Source: Trinickia violacea (lineage in GTDB: Bacteria; Pseudomonadota; Gammaproteobacteria; Burkholderiales; Burkholderiaceae). Taken from it: DNA of 64,000 nt. Position numbers and translations under genes: made by a program. The notes beneath the pieces were generated by a model. That model had not been told where the DNA came from. It did no database searches and worked only from the letters and a program-made list of their open reading frames with translations. Where the stretch lies: positions 3,348,001-3,412,000 of the forward strand of contig NZ_CP040078.1 in assembly GCF_005280735.1 (NCBI RefSeq), read 5' to 3'. How positions within the stretch are numbered: the first letter of the stretch is position 1; every line of letters begins with the position of its first letter. Shown in pieces: positions 8,624-16,403 of the stretch.

Positions 8624-9786
8624 ACCACTTTCTCCAAATCGCGGGCAACTTGCGTGCCAAGAAGTGCACGGACGGTCTCGAGCAGACGGGCGATTTCACC
8701 CGGACTCCCAACGGAAATCCGAATGTGTGAAGGTAGGCCGTATGCGTGTGCGGCACGAGTAATCAACCCGTGTGACAACAAGCCCTCGTAAACGTACGTG
8801 GCTCGTGCGCCGAAGTCTGCCAGAACGAAATTCCCATGGCCCTCGATCACGTCAATGCCACTCATGCGCAATCCGTCTACCAAGCTCCGGCGGCCGGTCA
8901 CCGTCAACTGCAGGATTTGGTCGATATGCGGTTGATCGTTGAGCGCGGCCAGCGCAGCTGCAAGCGCAACACTGCCCACGGGAAATGGCGGTCGAATCCG
9001 CGCCAGCCAGTCGATCAATCCGGCGTCGGCCACTGCGTAGCCGACACGCAAGCCCGCAAGCCCATAGGCTTTCGAGAACGTGCGCGTGATCACCACGTTG
9101 GGGTAGGTGAACGGCAAGCGAGAATGGGCCTTCATTGCGGCCAGGTCAGCGTACTCGATATAGGCTTCGTCGAGCACCGCGATTACATGCGTCGGCAAGG
9201 CTTCCAGAAGGCGCCGGATCTCGTCGCTGGTAAGCGCAGCACCGGACAGGTTGGTGGGGCTGTCAATCAGGACCATGCGTGTGTCGGCGTCGACTTGCGA
9301 GAGCAGCTTATCAACGTGATGGCCAAATGATTCCCCATGCCCGGCGACACGGATCGCCGCTTGCTGCTCCTTGATCAAGGCCGGATACGCACAGTAGCCA
9401 TGTGAAGTCAACACGACGTTGTGCTGCGCCCCCACGAAGAGTCGGACCAAGGCCGCGATCAGATCGATCGAACCGTTGCCGAGGGCAAGGCAACTGTGCG
9501 GCACGTCGAGCCGCTGCGACAGCGCTTCCAGCAAGGCGTAGATGTCGGGATAGCGGTTGGCCTGGCCGAGCGCCGCCTGCATCGCGTCGACGATGCGCGG
9601 TGACGGGCCGACAGGTGCTTCGTTGCTCGAGAACTTCCAGATGTCGGTAAGCCCTGTTTCCCGCCGCAGTTTTTCCTCTGTAATCCCTGGCTTGTAAGGC
9701 TGAAGGCCAGTGATCTGCGGCAGGACGTATCGCGACCAATCCATGGTAGCGGCTGCGCTTGCGCTCGATCGGTCAGACTGCGGCAT
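8620..9786 (-). CDS. HisC-like PLP-dependent aminotransferase
   Basis: A 388-residue fold-type I aminotransferase of the histidinol-phosphate aminotransferase group. The PLP lysine is K239 in RTFSKAYGLAGLRVGY; D206 and Y209 in DEAYIEY contact the cofactor; SSNEAPVGPSP (53-63) is the usual N-terminal motif. The N-P-T-G loop is changed to S-P-T-N-L-S-G. Two facts argue against a role in histidine synthesis: no other his genes are nearby, and the gene overlaps PhyH upstream by 14 bp and the ATP-grasp gene downstream by 4 bp. It probably converts a pathway keto or aldehyde group to an amine, or decarboxylates an amino acid as CobD-like relatives do. Confidence 0.9.
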   Translation of the reverse strand: MPQSDRSSASAAATMDWSRYVLPQITGLQPYKPGITEEKLRRETGLTDIWKFSSNEAPVGPSPRIVDAMQAALGQANRYPDIYALLEALSQRLDVPHSCLALGNGSIDLIAALVRLFVGAQHNVVLTSHGYCAYPALIKEQQAAIRVAGHGESFGHHVDKLLSQVDADTRMVLIDSPTNLSGAALTSDEIRRLLEALPTHVIAVLDEAYIEYADLAAMKAHSRLPFTYPNVVITRTFSKAYGLAGLRVGYAVADAGLIDWLARIRPPFPVGSVALAAALAALNDQPHIDQILQLTVTGRRSLVDGLRMSGIDVIEGHGNFVLADFGARATYVYEGLLSHGLITRAAHAYGLPSHIRISVGSPGEIARLLETVRALLGTQVARDLEKVV

Positions 9787-10633
9787 AACCTGTCACCTTC
9801 ATGTTATCGAGGTCGCGCGTGAGGTGCGAACCTTCCTGCACCTCGTAAAGCGAGCCGAATTCGCGCTCGGCGATCGGGAGCAGGTGCAGCCCCGCTTCGA
9901 CGCGCGCATATTTGGAGCGCTCGCCGCGCACGAGTCGAATGCCTGGTTCGTTGTGCGCGGCATGCGGGCCGAAGTAAATCGGGAACGCGTCGGCTGCGCG
10001 ATATGCCGGCAGAAACGTGCGACGCGGCTGCTCCGATTCGTTGCGCGCCGACGCATGCAGCGTAAGGCAATGAAGGAAAAGCACGCCACCAGCCGGAACC
10101 TCGATCGGCACCGCGTCTGCTTCGTTCACGGTGGAGACTTTGCCTCGGAAGAATCCATCTATTTCGTGAGAAAGCAGCCCCTTCTTGTGCGAGCCAGGAA
10201 CTACGCGCAAGCAGCCATTCGACTCGTCCGCGGCGTCCAAAAAAATCAGCGCGGTCAGCAGGTCGCTATTGGTGTGCGGGTAGTAGGAAAAGTCCTGATG
10301 CCACTCCACGACGCTGCCGACTCGCGGGCCCTTCATGTTCAGCTTGCTGTAGTGGAACAAGACATCCTTGCCAAGCAGCTGTGCAACCTTGTCGACGAGT
10401 GACGGCGCGCAGGCCAACTCCTCGAAAACAGCGTGCTTTTGAGTGGGTGACCAGATGCGGCGAACCACGGAGCTGTCCTTGGGTTCGAATTCAAAGACCC
10501 TTTCCGGGGTTTCCGATCCGAGCAGTTCATCGATGGCTGACAACGCACGCTGTATCGTTTTGTGGTCGAAAACGTCATCGACTACTACGTAGCCGTTGTC
10601 CTGGTAAAACTGCAATTGCTGTGGAGTGAACAT
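9773..10633 (-). CDS. Phytanoyl-CoA-dioxygenase-family Fe(II)/2-oxoglutarate enzyme
   Basis: A 286-residue PhyH-family protein. The iron triad is visible as H112-x-D114 (EWHQDFSYYPH) and H193 (LTLHASARN), with R204/R205 able to bind the 2-oxoglutarate carboxylate. The motif GCLRVVPGSHKKG is characteristic of the family, which includes ectoine hydroxylase and many natural-product hydroxylases. It is expected to hydroxylate, desaturate or epoxidise the pathway intermediate with loss of CO2 from 2-oxoglutarate. The start at 10633 has AGGGA upstream. It is separated from the EPSP-synthase-like gene by 164 bp containing a strong hairpin. Confidence 0.9.
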   Translation of the reverse strand: MFTPQQLQFYQDNGYVVVDDVFDHKTIQRALSAIDELLGSETPERVFEFEPKDSSVVRRIWSPTQKHAVFEELACAPSLVDKVAQLLGKDVLFHYSKLNMKGPRVGSVVEWHQDFSYYPHTNSDLLTALIFLDAADESNGCLRVVPGSHKKGLLSHEIDGFFRGKVSTVNEADAVPIEVPAGGVLFLHCLTLHASARNESEQPRRTFLPAYRAADAFPIYFGPHAAHNEPGIRLVRGERSKYARVEAGLHLLPIAEREFGSLYEVQEGSHLTRDLDNMKVTGYAAV

Positions 10634-10708
10634 TGCGATCCCTAATATTTCCGACGGACAGCCAGGCGTTCAGCCGTCCTCGTTGTCAATCGTCACCAAG
10701 TCCGCTGG

Positions 10709-10739
10709 GGTCGTGCCGGCGCTTGGCGCCGGCACGACC
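10709..10739 (-). promoter_or_regulatory. Perfect 14-bp hairpin inside the biosynthetic operon
   Basis: The arms GGTCGTGCCGGCGC and its exact complement are separated by three bases. On the transcribed (minus) strand it follows the EPSP-synthase-like stop by about 60 bases and precedes the PhyH start by about 75. No T-run follows, so it is not a classical intrinsic terminator; partial termination, an RNase barrier or an RNA stability element are possible. Confidence 0.6.
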
Positions 10740-10797
10740 TGCACTAAACAACCATGTCGGCTTATGACCTGTGCTCGACATCGGGGCGGTAACGCCG

Positions 10798-12174
10798 TCA
10801 GGCTTCCGCCGGCTCTTCCTGCGACGCGTCAACTTTCAGAACGTTGACTTCCCGGAACTGCACGCCCAGCCGGCTGAATTGCTCGAAGAAATCCGGGAAG
10901 GAGCAGTTGACGTCGCTGTAGCCATCGAGATGGTTAGGGTTGCGGCAACGCAAGGAGGCAATGAACAATGACATGAAGATTCGGTGATCCCCCCAGCTAG
11001 AGAGAACTTGGCCACCGGCGTAGCCTTCCCCATTGCCGTGAATCTCGAAGCCATCGTAGACACCGTCACGAAAGATCGGCTTGATGTCGACACCAAGCTT
11101 GGTCAGTTCTTCGACCATGGCCTTGATTCTCGGCGATTTGTGCAAACGTGTGATCGAACCGCCAACGACGCGAAAACGCCCCTTCACAAAGGAACCGATT
11201 GCAGCAAGCGTGGGAACAATGTTCGGGTAGTCGCTCGCGTCAAATTCGAAATCGCCTTCGAAGTAGGACTTTTCATTAACCACCGTCATCAGGTGCTTTT
11301 GATCGTCAAAGTCGATCTTGAGGCCCAGCGTACGGATGACGTCGACGATGGCTCGTTCGCCTTGCAGACTGACGCTGCTTACGTTGGAGAACGTCGTTGT
11401 GCCCTTGAACAGCGCCGCGGCGCCGACCAAATACGACGATGACGTATAGTCACCATAGACCTGATACTCGAACGGTTGGTACTCGCCCGGGTGAACCGTA
11501 ATGGTGGCGAAATCATCACTGATATCCACTTCGATGCCAGCATGGCGCATCGCTTCGGCCGTCTGGCGAATATAGGAAATCGACAAAATCTCGCCATGAA
11601 TGTGGATTTCCGTAGGCCGCTTGGCCAGCGGCGCCGCAAACATTATCGCGGTGATGAACTGCGAGCTGACGTTACCGGGTAAATCGCAGCGCCCGCCCTC
11701 AAACCCACCGCCCCAGTTGACGATGGGGGCTTTGCCATTCTCAGCAATACATTCGATGTTGGCGCCAAGCTTGCTGAGGGCCTCGAACAAGGGAGCCATG
11801 ACGCGCCCGCGCAGGATGGCGTCGCCGGTGATGACAGCCGGTGTGGGCGAAAAGCAGGTCAGTGCGGTAAACACGCGGAAGACCAGGCCTGATCCAATGG
11901 CGTCGATCATCCGTTGACCGAGTGAGAATTCGCGCCCGACGCCATCGACGATTAGGTATCTGTCAGCTTCGGTAACCTTAGCGCCGACAGCGCGACAAGC
12001 ATTTTTCATCGCAGTAGTTTCGACGCAGCGCAGGTCGTTGCGGATGATCGATCTGCCGCGCGCCAGCGTAGCGGCAAGAATCGCCCGCTGTGTCTCCGGC
12101 TTCGAGGACGGGATCGCCGCTTGGTCGGTTAGCCCGGCTAGCGGGCTCACCTGTATATATTTTCTCTTACTCAT
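10798..12174 (-). CDS. EPSP-synthase-like enolpyruvyl transferase, divergent active site
   Basis: A 458-residue protein with the two-domain EPSP synthase/MurA pattern: SKPETQR (24-30), RNDLRCVETT, GSGLVFR (94-100), GNVSSQF (167-173), DASDYPN (312-318), WGDHRIFMS (394-402) and SFPDFFEQF (425-433). EPSP synthase transfers enolpyruvate from PEP to a hydroxyl. By eye against E. coli AroA, K22, R27, G96, R100, R124, S169-S170-Q171, D313 and H385-R386 have counterparts, but S23 becomes P26, T97 becomes L97, the K-E-T-D-R loop becomes HKSPR (E341 lost) and K411 becomes C424. It is therefore unlikely to be the housekeeping AroA; a secondary-metabolism role as in nikkomycin NikO is likelier. AGGA precedes the ATG. 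Spacing to the upstream gene is 72 bp. Confidence 0.88.
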   Translation of the reverse strand: MSKRKYIQVSPLAGLTDQAAIPSSKPETQRAILAATLARGRSIIRNDLRCVETTAMKNACRAVGAKVTEADRYLIVDGVGREFSLGQRMIDAIGSGLVFRVFTALTCFSPTPAVITGDAILRGRVMAPLFEALSKLGANIECIAENGKAPIVNWGGGFEGGRCDLPGNVSSQFITAIMFAAPLAKRPTEIHIHGEILSISYIRQTAEAMRHAGIEVDISDDFATITVHPGEYQPFEYQVYGDYTSSSYLVGAAALFKGTTTFSNVSSVSLQGERAIVDVIRTLGLKIDFDDQKHLMTVVNEKSYFEGDFEFDASDYPNIVPTLAAIGSFVKGRFRVVGGSITRLHKSPRIKAMVEELTKLGVDIKPIFRDGVYDGFEIHGNGEGYAGGQVLSSWGDHRIFMSLFIASLRCRNPNHLDGYSDVNCSFPDFFEQFSRLGVQFREVNVLKVDASQEEPAEA

Positions 12175-12246
12175 TTAGATATCCTAAACACAGTTATCTT
12201 GATATATCCGAGAATTTATCGAAGAGTCGCTAAATTCGGTCGTGGA

Positions 12247-13359
12247 TTATGCGGCAGCGACCGGTTCCGAGGGCGTTTCCTCGTGTGGCGCGTCGAGACG
12301 TTGCGGCAGCATAGCGCGGTAGCGGACCAGTGCATCGACGAGTTTTTCGGTACCGAAATGAATCGCGTCAGTGGCAGGCAGACCGGTTTCGGACTCGATG
12401 CACGAAAGGTAGGTAGCAGCATCGGACTTGTCGAGGTCTCCGCAGTGAACGCTGATGCCGACAACCTTCGCTGGTCGCAGGAAGGAAGCTAGGTGCTCGT
12501 AGGTGGTGATGAGTTCCCGCAACGTCCGCAACGGCACGTTCGGCCAACCTTTGTGGTGCGTTAAGTTCGCTTCGTGACACAGGATCAGTGCGTGGGGCAT
12601 GGCGCCGTGCAGCAGGCCGAGTGTGACACCGCTGTAGGCTGGGTGGCTAACCGCTCCTTGCCCCTCGACAACTACCCAGTCGTGGTGCTCTGCGGACTTG
12701 CGTACAAGCTCCTCGCTGACGCCGGCCACGAAGTCGGACGGCACGGCATCTACGGCGACGCCATTACCACTGATATAGATGCCACTTTGCCCGGTGGCAA
12801 CAAAGCCAGTATTGATTCCGCGACGGTTCGCCGTCTGGGTGATTTCGATGGCCGTAGTCTTCTTGCCGACACGACAGTCGCTGCCCACCGTGTGGACGAT
12901 AAAGCGATCCAACTCGTCGAGACGTGCGGTACTCGTCGCCAGTTGCTCGGGCGGCTCCTTCGTGTCCCATATCCTGCTCCCCGATCCTTGCGCGAGTTCT
13001 TTAAATTCTTCATCGACGGCGATGCGGAAATGCAATCCGCTGACAATGTCGAGACCGGCGACGATAGCCTGAGCGATCTGAGAGCGCCATTCCGTCGGCA
13101 GCTCGTTCGAATGGAGTCCCACGCCGATGATCAGAACATCAGGCTTGCGTGCGAGCGCAGACTTCACTGACTCGACTACGGGGATGCCGTGAGCGTAGCC
13201 TAGGATATCGCCGACGTCCTTACCGGCAAGCCGGTGGTCGATAACAGCCACGCAATCTTGATGGCAATAGCGCAGATAGGACGTTGCCACCTTGCTCGTG
13301 ACCGGACCGAAGCGCCCATCCGCAAAAATCGCGACGCGGCGGCCTTTCAATTGAATCAT
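12247..13359 (-). CDS. DUF1611 (DgcN-like) P-loop protein, first gene of the operon
   Basis: A protein of about 370 residues of the DUF1611 family. Residues about 10-130 form the N-terminal Rossmann-like part (VAIFADGRFG, DVLIIGVGLHSNELP); the C-terminal part has a P-loop, VGSDCRVGKKTT (158-169), and EGQGAVSHPAYSG (about 232-244). One characterised relative, DgcN, acts on D-glutamate as an N-acyltransferase in D-amino-acid metabolism; others are uncharacterised. I chose the ATG at 13359, nine bases after GGAG, rather than the TTG at 13368. As the promoter-proximal gene it may act first or modify an amino acid building block. The exact reaction here is unknown. Confidence 0.85.
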   Translation of the reverse strand: MIQLKGRRVAIFADGRFGPVTSKVATSYLRYCHQDCVAVIDHRLAGKDVGDILGYAHGIPVVESVKSALARKPDVLIIGVGLHSNELPTEWRSQIAQAIVAGLDIVSGLHFRIAVDEEFKELAQGSGSRIWDTKEPPEQLATSTARLDELDRFIVHTVGSDCRVGKKTTAIEITQTANRRGINTGFVATGQSGIYISGNGVAVDAVPSDFVAGVSEELVRKSAEHHDWVVVEGQGAVSHPAYSGVTLGLLHGAMPHALILCHEANLTHHKGWPNVPLRTLRELITTYEHLASFLRPAKVVGISVHCGDLDKSDAATYLSCIESETGLPATDAIHFGTEKLVDALVRYRAMLPQRLDAPHEETPSEPVAAA

Positions 13360-13555
13360 GTCACCCAACTCCCGTCAGTATTCCTAGTTTGAGAATTCGA
13401 CCACTCGGAAATAAGCTCTCTGGTGGTGGAAGAGTTACGAATCTATTTAATTCAATCCCAGCTATGCTCAACTGTGTACGCTTTGCATTTCATGCGTAGA
13501 TTTTCGGATTTGTTCCAGTGCTGCATCATGCCATTTCAGCTCGGGGGCGGAAAAG

Positions 13556-13571
13556 CTGTAAGAGCTGACAG
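13556..13571. promoter_or_regulatory. Lux-box-like dyad upstream of the biosynthetic operon
   Basis: The 16-mer CTGTAAGAGCTGACAG fits CTG-N10-CAG exactly, and 12 of 16 positions are symmetric. Its left half equals that of the cep-type boxes of Burkholderia. It lies 197 bp before the DUF1611 start. On the minus strand a CATGAT -10-like hexamer lies about 26 bases downstream (13525-13530). Binding by the LuxR protein at 143-862 is an inference. Confidence 0.5.
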
Positions 13572-14044
13572 ATTTTTCCCTGATTTCGATCGCAGCATGG
13601 CTGACGGGACTCCTTCTCTCGAAACCTGCGATGGGACTGTTGACACGATTCGGGGTGACACGTTTTGGTTAGCCGTATTGACGCGTCTGCACTGCAATAG
13701 CCATCATTCAGCCAGCCGTTGCCGGGTCGTCGCCAGTTCGAAGTGACTCGTCGCGAAACACCGACCGCGAAACGTCAAATAGCCTTCAGCCTGGGTAACA
13801 TCCATAGCGCGCTTGGGTATCTGTAGCGACGCTTCCTCCCTACACGGGCACGATAACCCAGTCGTTTACATTATTTATTGTTCGCTATGCGAATTAACAT
13901 AGATTTAAAGCTCAACCAGGAATATGAACTTGTGTCAATTGTTGAGCCGCGGAGAATGCCCATAGACTGAGCTCCCAACGGGTAAGGCCAACGCGAACGC
14001 ATCACCCATCGGCCGATGAGATCAATGATTGAGACGGCTGAACG
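13572..14044. other. Intergenic stretch upstream of the biosynthetic operon
   Basis: About 470 bp of mixed composition without a convincing gene. Short open frames on the plus strand (for example ending near 13746) lack a ribosome binding site and family resemblance. An AT-rich patch lies at about 13862-13930. Together with 13360-13571 this is the region expected to hold the operon promoter. Confidence 0.4.
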
Positions 14045-14251
14045 TTAGCGGTGGGCAGCCGCTGCGAAGGCCAGGCCCAATACGGTCGTGGAGTCTATCG
14101 GCGTGGCGACGTCCGGCACGGCGATCGGGGCTCCTTGCTCAGCACTTAACAGGGTTGCCGCGCCGTACTTGTTGAGCGGATCGTTCAAGGAGATGCTTTC
14201 TCGGTGGCAACGGCGATTCGTACGCCGCGCCGAAGGGAAAATATGCTGCAT
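14045..14251 (-). pseudogene. Possible remnant or small gene of unknown function
   Basis: On the minus strand the last 48 codons read like real coding sequence (SLNDPLNKYGAATLL, then VPDVATPIDSTTVLG and a C-terminal AFAAAAHR). The first 20 residues are Arg-rich and unconvincing and no clear ribosome binding site is seen. It may be the 3' end of a lost gene. Not recognised. Confidence 0.3.
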
Positions 14252-14349
14252 GTTAAGGGTTGGGGTCCGAGTCGCTGCATGGTCGTCCGCTGAGCCCCGC
14301 AGACGCGCTCTTAGCTTTTGTTGTCTTCGGGTAACTTCGAGGCGCCGAA

Positions 14350-14778
14350 TTAGCTGCCTTGTGTCGGTGATTCAATGCCGTTGAGTTGGACCCAAAGCAC
14401 GCGAGCTAGCGCTTCGTTCAGTTCGCGATCTGCCGCATCGAGGATTTGGTTCTGCTTGATTTGAGGGACTTCCAGCGCCGTACCCGGTTCTATCCGATCG
14501 TCCTTAAGGGCTTTCTTCGCTGCCTCGATATCTCGAAGCCTTTCTGCAAATGTCGTGAAGCTGGTGGCTGCTTCCGGGGAAAGCTTCAGATTTCGAAGTG
14601 CGTCCCTTTCTAAGTCCAAGATTCGTCCAAGGGAGTCTCGCCACTTCCCCGATATCCAATGCCGGCCACTCTGTTTCGGCCGTGCACGCACTTCGGCGGC
14701 TTCCGCCAAGGATGCAGACGCAACGCGCTTGTTGAAGAATTCACCGGCGTACTTCATAAACTGTTCGACTTGATACAT
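14350..14778 (-). CDS. Hypothetical protein, helical
   Basis: A 142-residue soluble protein rich in Glu, Ala, Arg and Lys and predicted largely alpha-helical (LSPEAATSFTTFAERLRDI, AAKKALKDD, AADRELNEALARVLW). No signal peptide or membrane segment. GGGAAAA precedes the ATG by about nine bases. It lies between the biosynthetic operon and plasmid-type genes and may belong to the plasmid remnant; the family is not recognised. Confidence 0.55.
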   Translation of the reverse strand: MYQVEQFMKYAGEFFNKRVASASLAEAAEVRARPKQSGRHWISGKWRDSLGRILDLERDALRNLKLSPEAATSFTTFAERLRDIEAAKKALKDDRIEPGTALEVPQIKQNQILDAADRELNEALARVLWVQLNGIESPTQGS

Positions 14779-14865
14779 ATGGAACAGTTTTCCCGCAATA
14801 TCGAATATTTCCTGCCTTAGTTGGGGCAGCTTCAGAATTCGGAAAAAATCGTACGCTAAGGCGGA

Positions 14866-15912
14866 TCACCCCTTGGCGCATTGGGCTCCGCGCGCGGCCG
14901 GCGTTCTTTGCAGTCCGTCGACGAGTCGTCGTGTGACCTCCGCCTCGGCTTCGGCGCGCTCGGCCCGCCGCAGTGCTTCCTGCAGGCTTGTTCGGGCTGC
15001 GGCCAGGTCGTTCACCGTGGCCTGCTGCTGACTGGCGACGGCTTCGGCGCGTTGTGACACGAGATCCAGTTCCGTGCGCAGCGCGGAGATCGAGCCAGCG
15101 TGCTGAACAGCAGCGTCCTTGAGTTCGCTCTTTGCCGCAGCCAAGTGCGCCCGCAGGGTCTCGAGCTGCTGCTCGCTTTTCTTACGCGCCGTACGCTCCT
15201 AGTCGATTTCGCGTAGCGCGCGTTTTTCGTGCGCCTGAGCGCGTGTGTCGGCAGCTTCGGCCCGTTCTCTTACACGCTCGATCTCGGCGCCGAGATCGGT
15301 TTTGACGAGGGCGAGTTGGTTTGACGCCTCGTCCAACCAACGGCGCACTTCCTGCAGCCGTGCTTCGGTTGCGGCGTGAGCCTGACGCTCAGCGGCCGGA
15401 ACGTCACCACTTTCCGCAAGCTGGGTGCGAACCGCCTCGAGTTGAGCCTGCGTGGACTCGACCGCCTGCCGTGCAGCGACAGCTTCCGCCATTGCCTGGT
15501 CCCGCGCGACTTCGGCTTCGTGCGCTTGATGACGCGCCTCGGCACGCGGAGTCGAGAGTTCGGCAGCGGACGCCTCGGAGGCGGAATGCCAGATGCTGAG
15601 GACAGCTTCGGCCGCGACTTGCTTGACGGCTCCGGGCAGATCCGGATGGTCGATCTTCACGCGCGTGCGCTCGCGCAGGTCTGAGGGTTGGCGCCCCTTG
15701 GTCCTCACCGCTTCGGTCCCGAGCCATGCGAGCAAGAGCCGCGGGATGGATCCGTAAGGATAGCCCATGCTCTCGAACTCGCCTGTGGACGTCTCGAGGT
15801 AATGGCCAGGCTTGATGATGAGGCTCATCTCGCCCGATGTGCGGCCCCAGCCCGCCAAATTCCGGTCGGGCTCGCGACATGGCAAAGTCGCCTGCACAAG
15901 CGCGCGCCCCAT
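14866..15912 (-). pseudogene. RepA-KfrA chimera interrupted by an in-frame amber codon
   Basis: From ATG 15912 (GAGAGGG upstream) the first 70 residues resemble plasmid replication initiator RepA (GWGRTSGEMSLIIKPGHY, then YGSIPRLLLAWLGTEAVRTK). From about residue 75 the frame continues as KfrA-type sequence: LPGAVKQVAAEAVLSIWHSA followed by a long Ala/Glu/Arg coiled coil. A TAG at 15199-15201 stops it, yet the same frame resumes at once (ERTARKKSEQQLETLRA) and continues as coiled coil to 14866. Nothing else breaks the 348-codon frame. KfrA proteins are coiled-coil DNA-binding partition accessory proteins of plasmids. The gene appears to be a deletion fusion of repA to kfrA, later hit by a nonsense mutation; the truncated 237-residue product could still be made. 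Confidence 0.7.
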
Positions 15913-15987
15913 GAAGCCCTCTCGCCTTTTAATGCCACGCGCGGGTCCGTCAAACGGTCAGGATGTGGCCTTGCTCTTCACGAAAAC

Positions 15988-16021
15988 ACTGTATATATTA
16001 ACAACTGTACAAATATACAGT
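15988..16021. promoter_or_regulatory. Inverted repeat, probable operator in a divergent promoter
   Basis: ACTGTATAT (15988-15996) and ATATACAGT (16013-16021) are exact inverted copies, with a further ACTGTAC half-site between them. The site lies between the divergently transcribed RepA-KfrA remnant and the gene at 16031, in the most AT-rich part of the area. KfrA-type proteins bind such sites at their own promoters, so it may be a relic of that control. Confidence 0.5.
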
Positions 16022-16030
16022 TCTAGCGGT

Positions 16031-16333
16031 ATGGAACACCTGATCCGGATTCTCAACGACGACGATCGGCAAACCCTCGCTTGGTTGCGCAAGCATGTTG
16101 GTGACAGCTGCGTGGCTGACGCCGCTTGCAGGTTGGCCGCGCAGCGCGGGACCTCCGCTGGCGCGTTGACCAAACCTTACGTGTCGGCCATCTGCCGCTA
16201 CCTTGGCGTCTGGCCCCCTACCCCGCACTGGCAATGTAGCGCCAATGCCAATCACGCGATCGCTGACCAGCATCTCGCGCAGATGCGTCAGCTGCTCGCA
16301 CGGTGCACGACCCCAGCTCGACGCACGGGCTAA
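16031..16333 (+). CDS. Hypothetical protein
   Basis: A 100-residue protein beginning MEHLIRILNDDDRQTLAWLR and followed by a helical segment (GDSCVADAACRLAAQRG) and SAICRYLGVWPPTPHW. It is divergent from the RepA-KfrA remnant and shares its AT-rich promoter region with the inverted repeat at 15988-16021. The second half looks less conserved. Probably a plasmid accessory gene; the family is not recognised. Confidence 0.5.
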   Translation: MEHLIRILNDDDRQTLAWLRKHVGDSCVADAACRLAAQRGTSAGALTKPYVSAICRYLGVWPPTPHWQCSANANHAIADQHLAQMRQLLARCTTPARRTG

Positions 16334-16403
16334 GACCCCCTCGAAGATTCGCTCAGGGTCGGAAATCCCCTGCCCGCGCCGCGCACATGAGCCCGGAGAT
16401 CGG

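Noticed and set aside
7379..10633. Mycosporine-like amino acid cluster (ATP-grasp ligases with a PhyH enzyme)
   Set aside because: No demethyl-4-deoxygadusol synthase or O-methyltransferase gene; the other enzymes do not fit.
8620..12174. Nikkomycin/polyoxin-type nucleoside pathway because of the EPSP-like and HisC-like enzymes
   Set aside because: The radical SAM enzyme and other nucleoside-processing genes that accompany NikO/PolA are missing.
1878..13359. Phosphonate antibiotic cluster (pantaphos-like: ATP-grasp, flavin monooxygenase, reductase, MFS)
   Set aside because: No phosphoenolpyruvate mutase or phosphonomethylmalate synthase gene is present in the window, so a C-P bond pathway is not supported.
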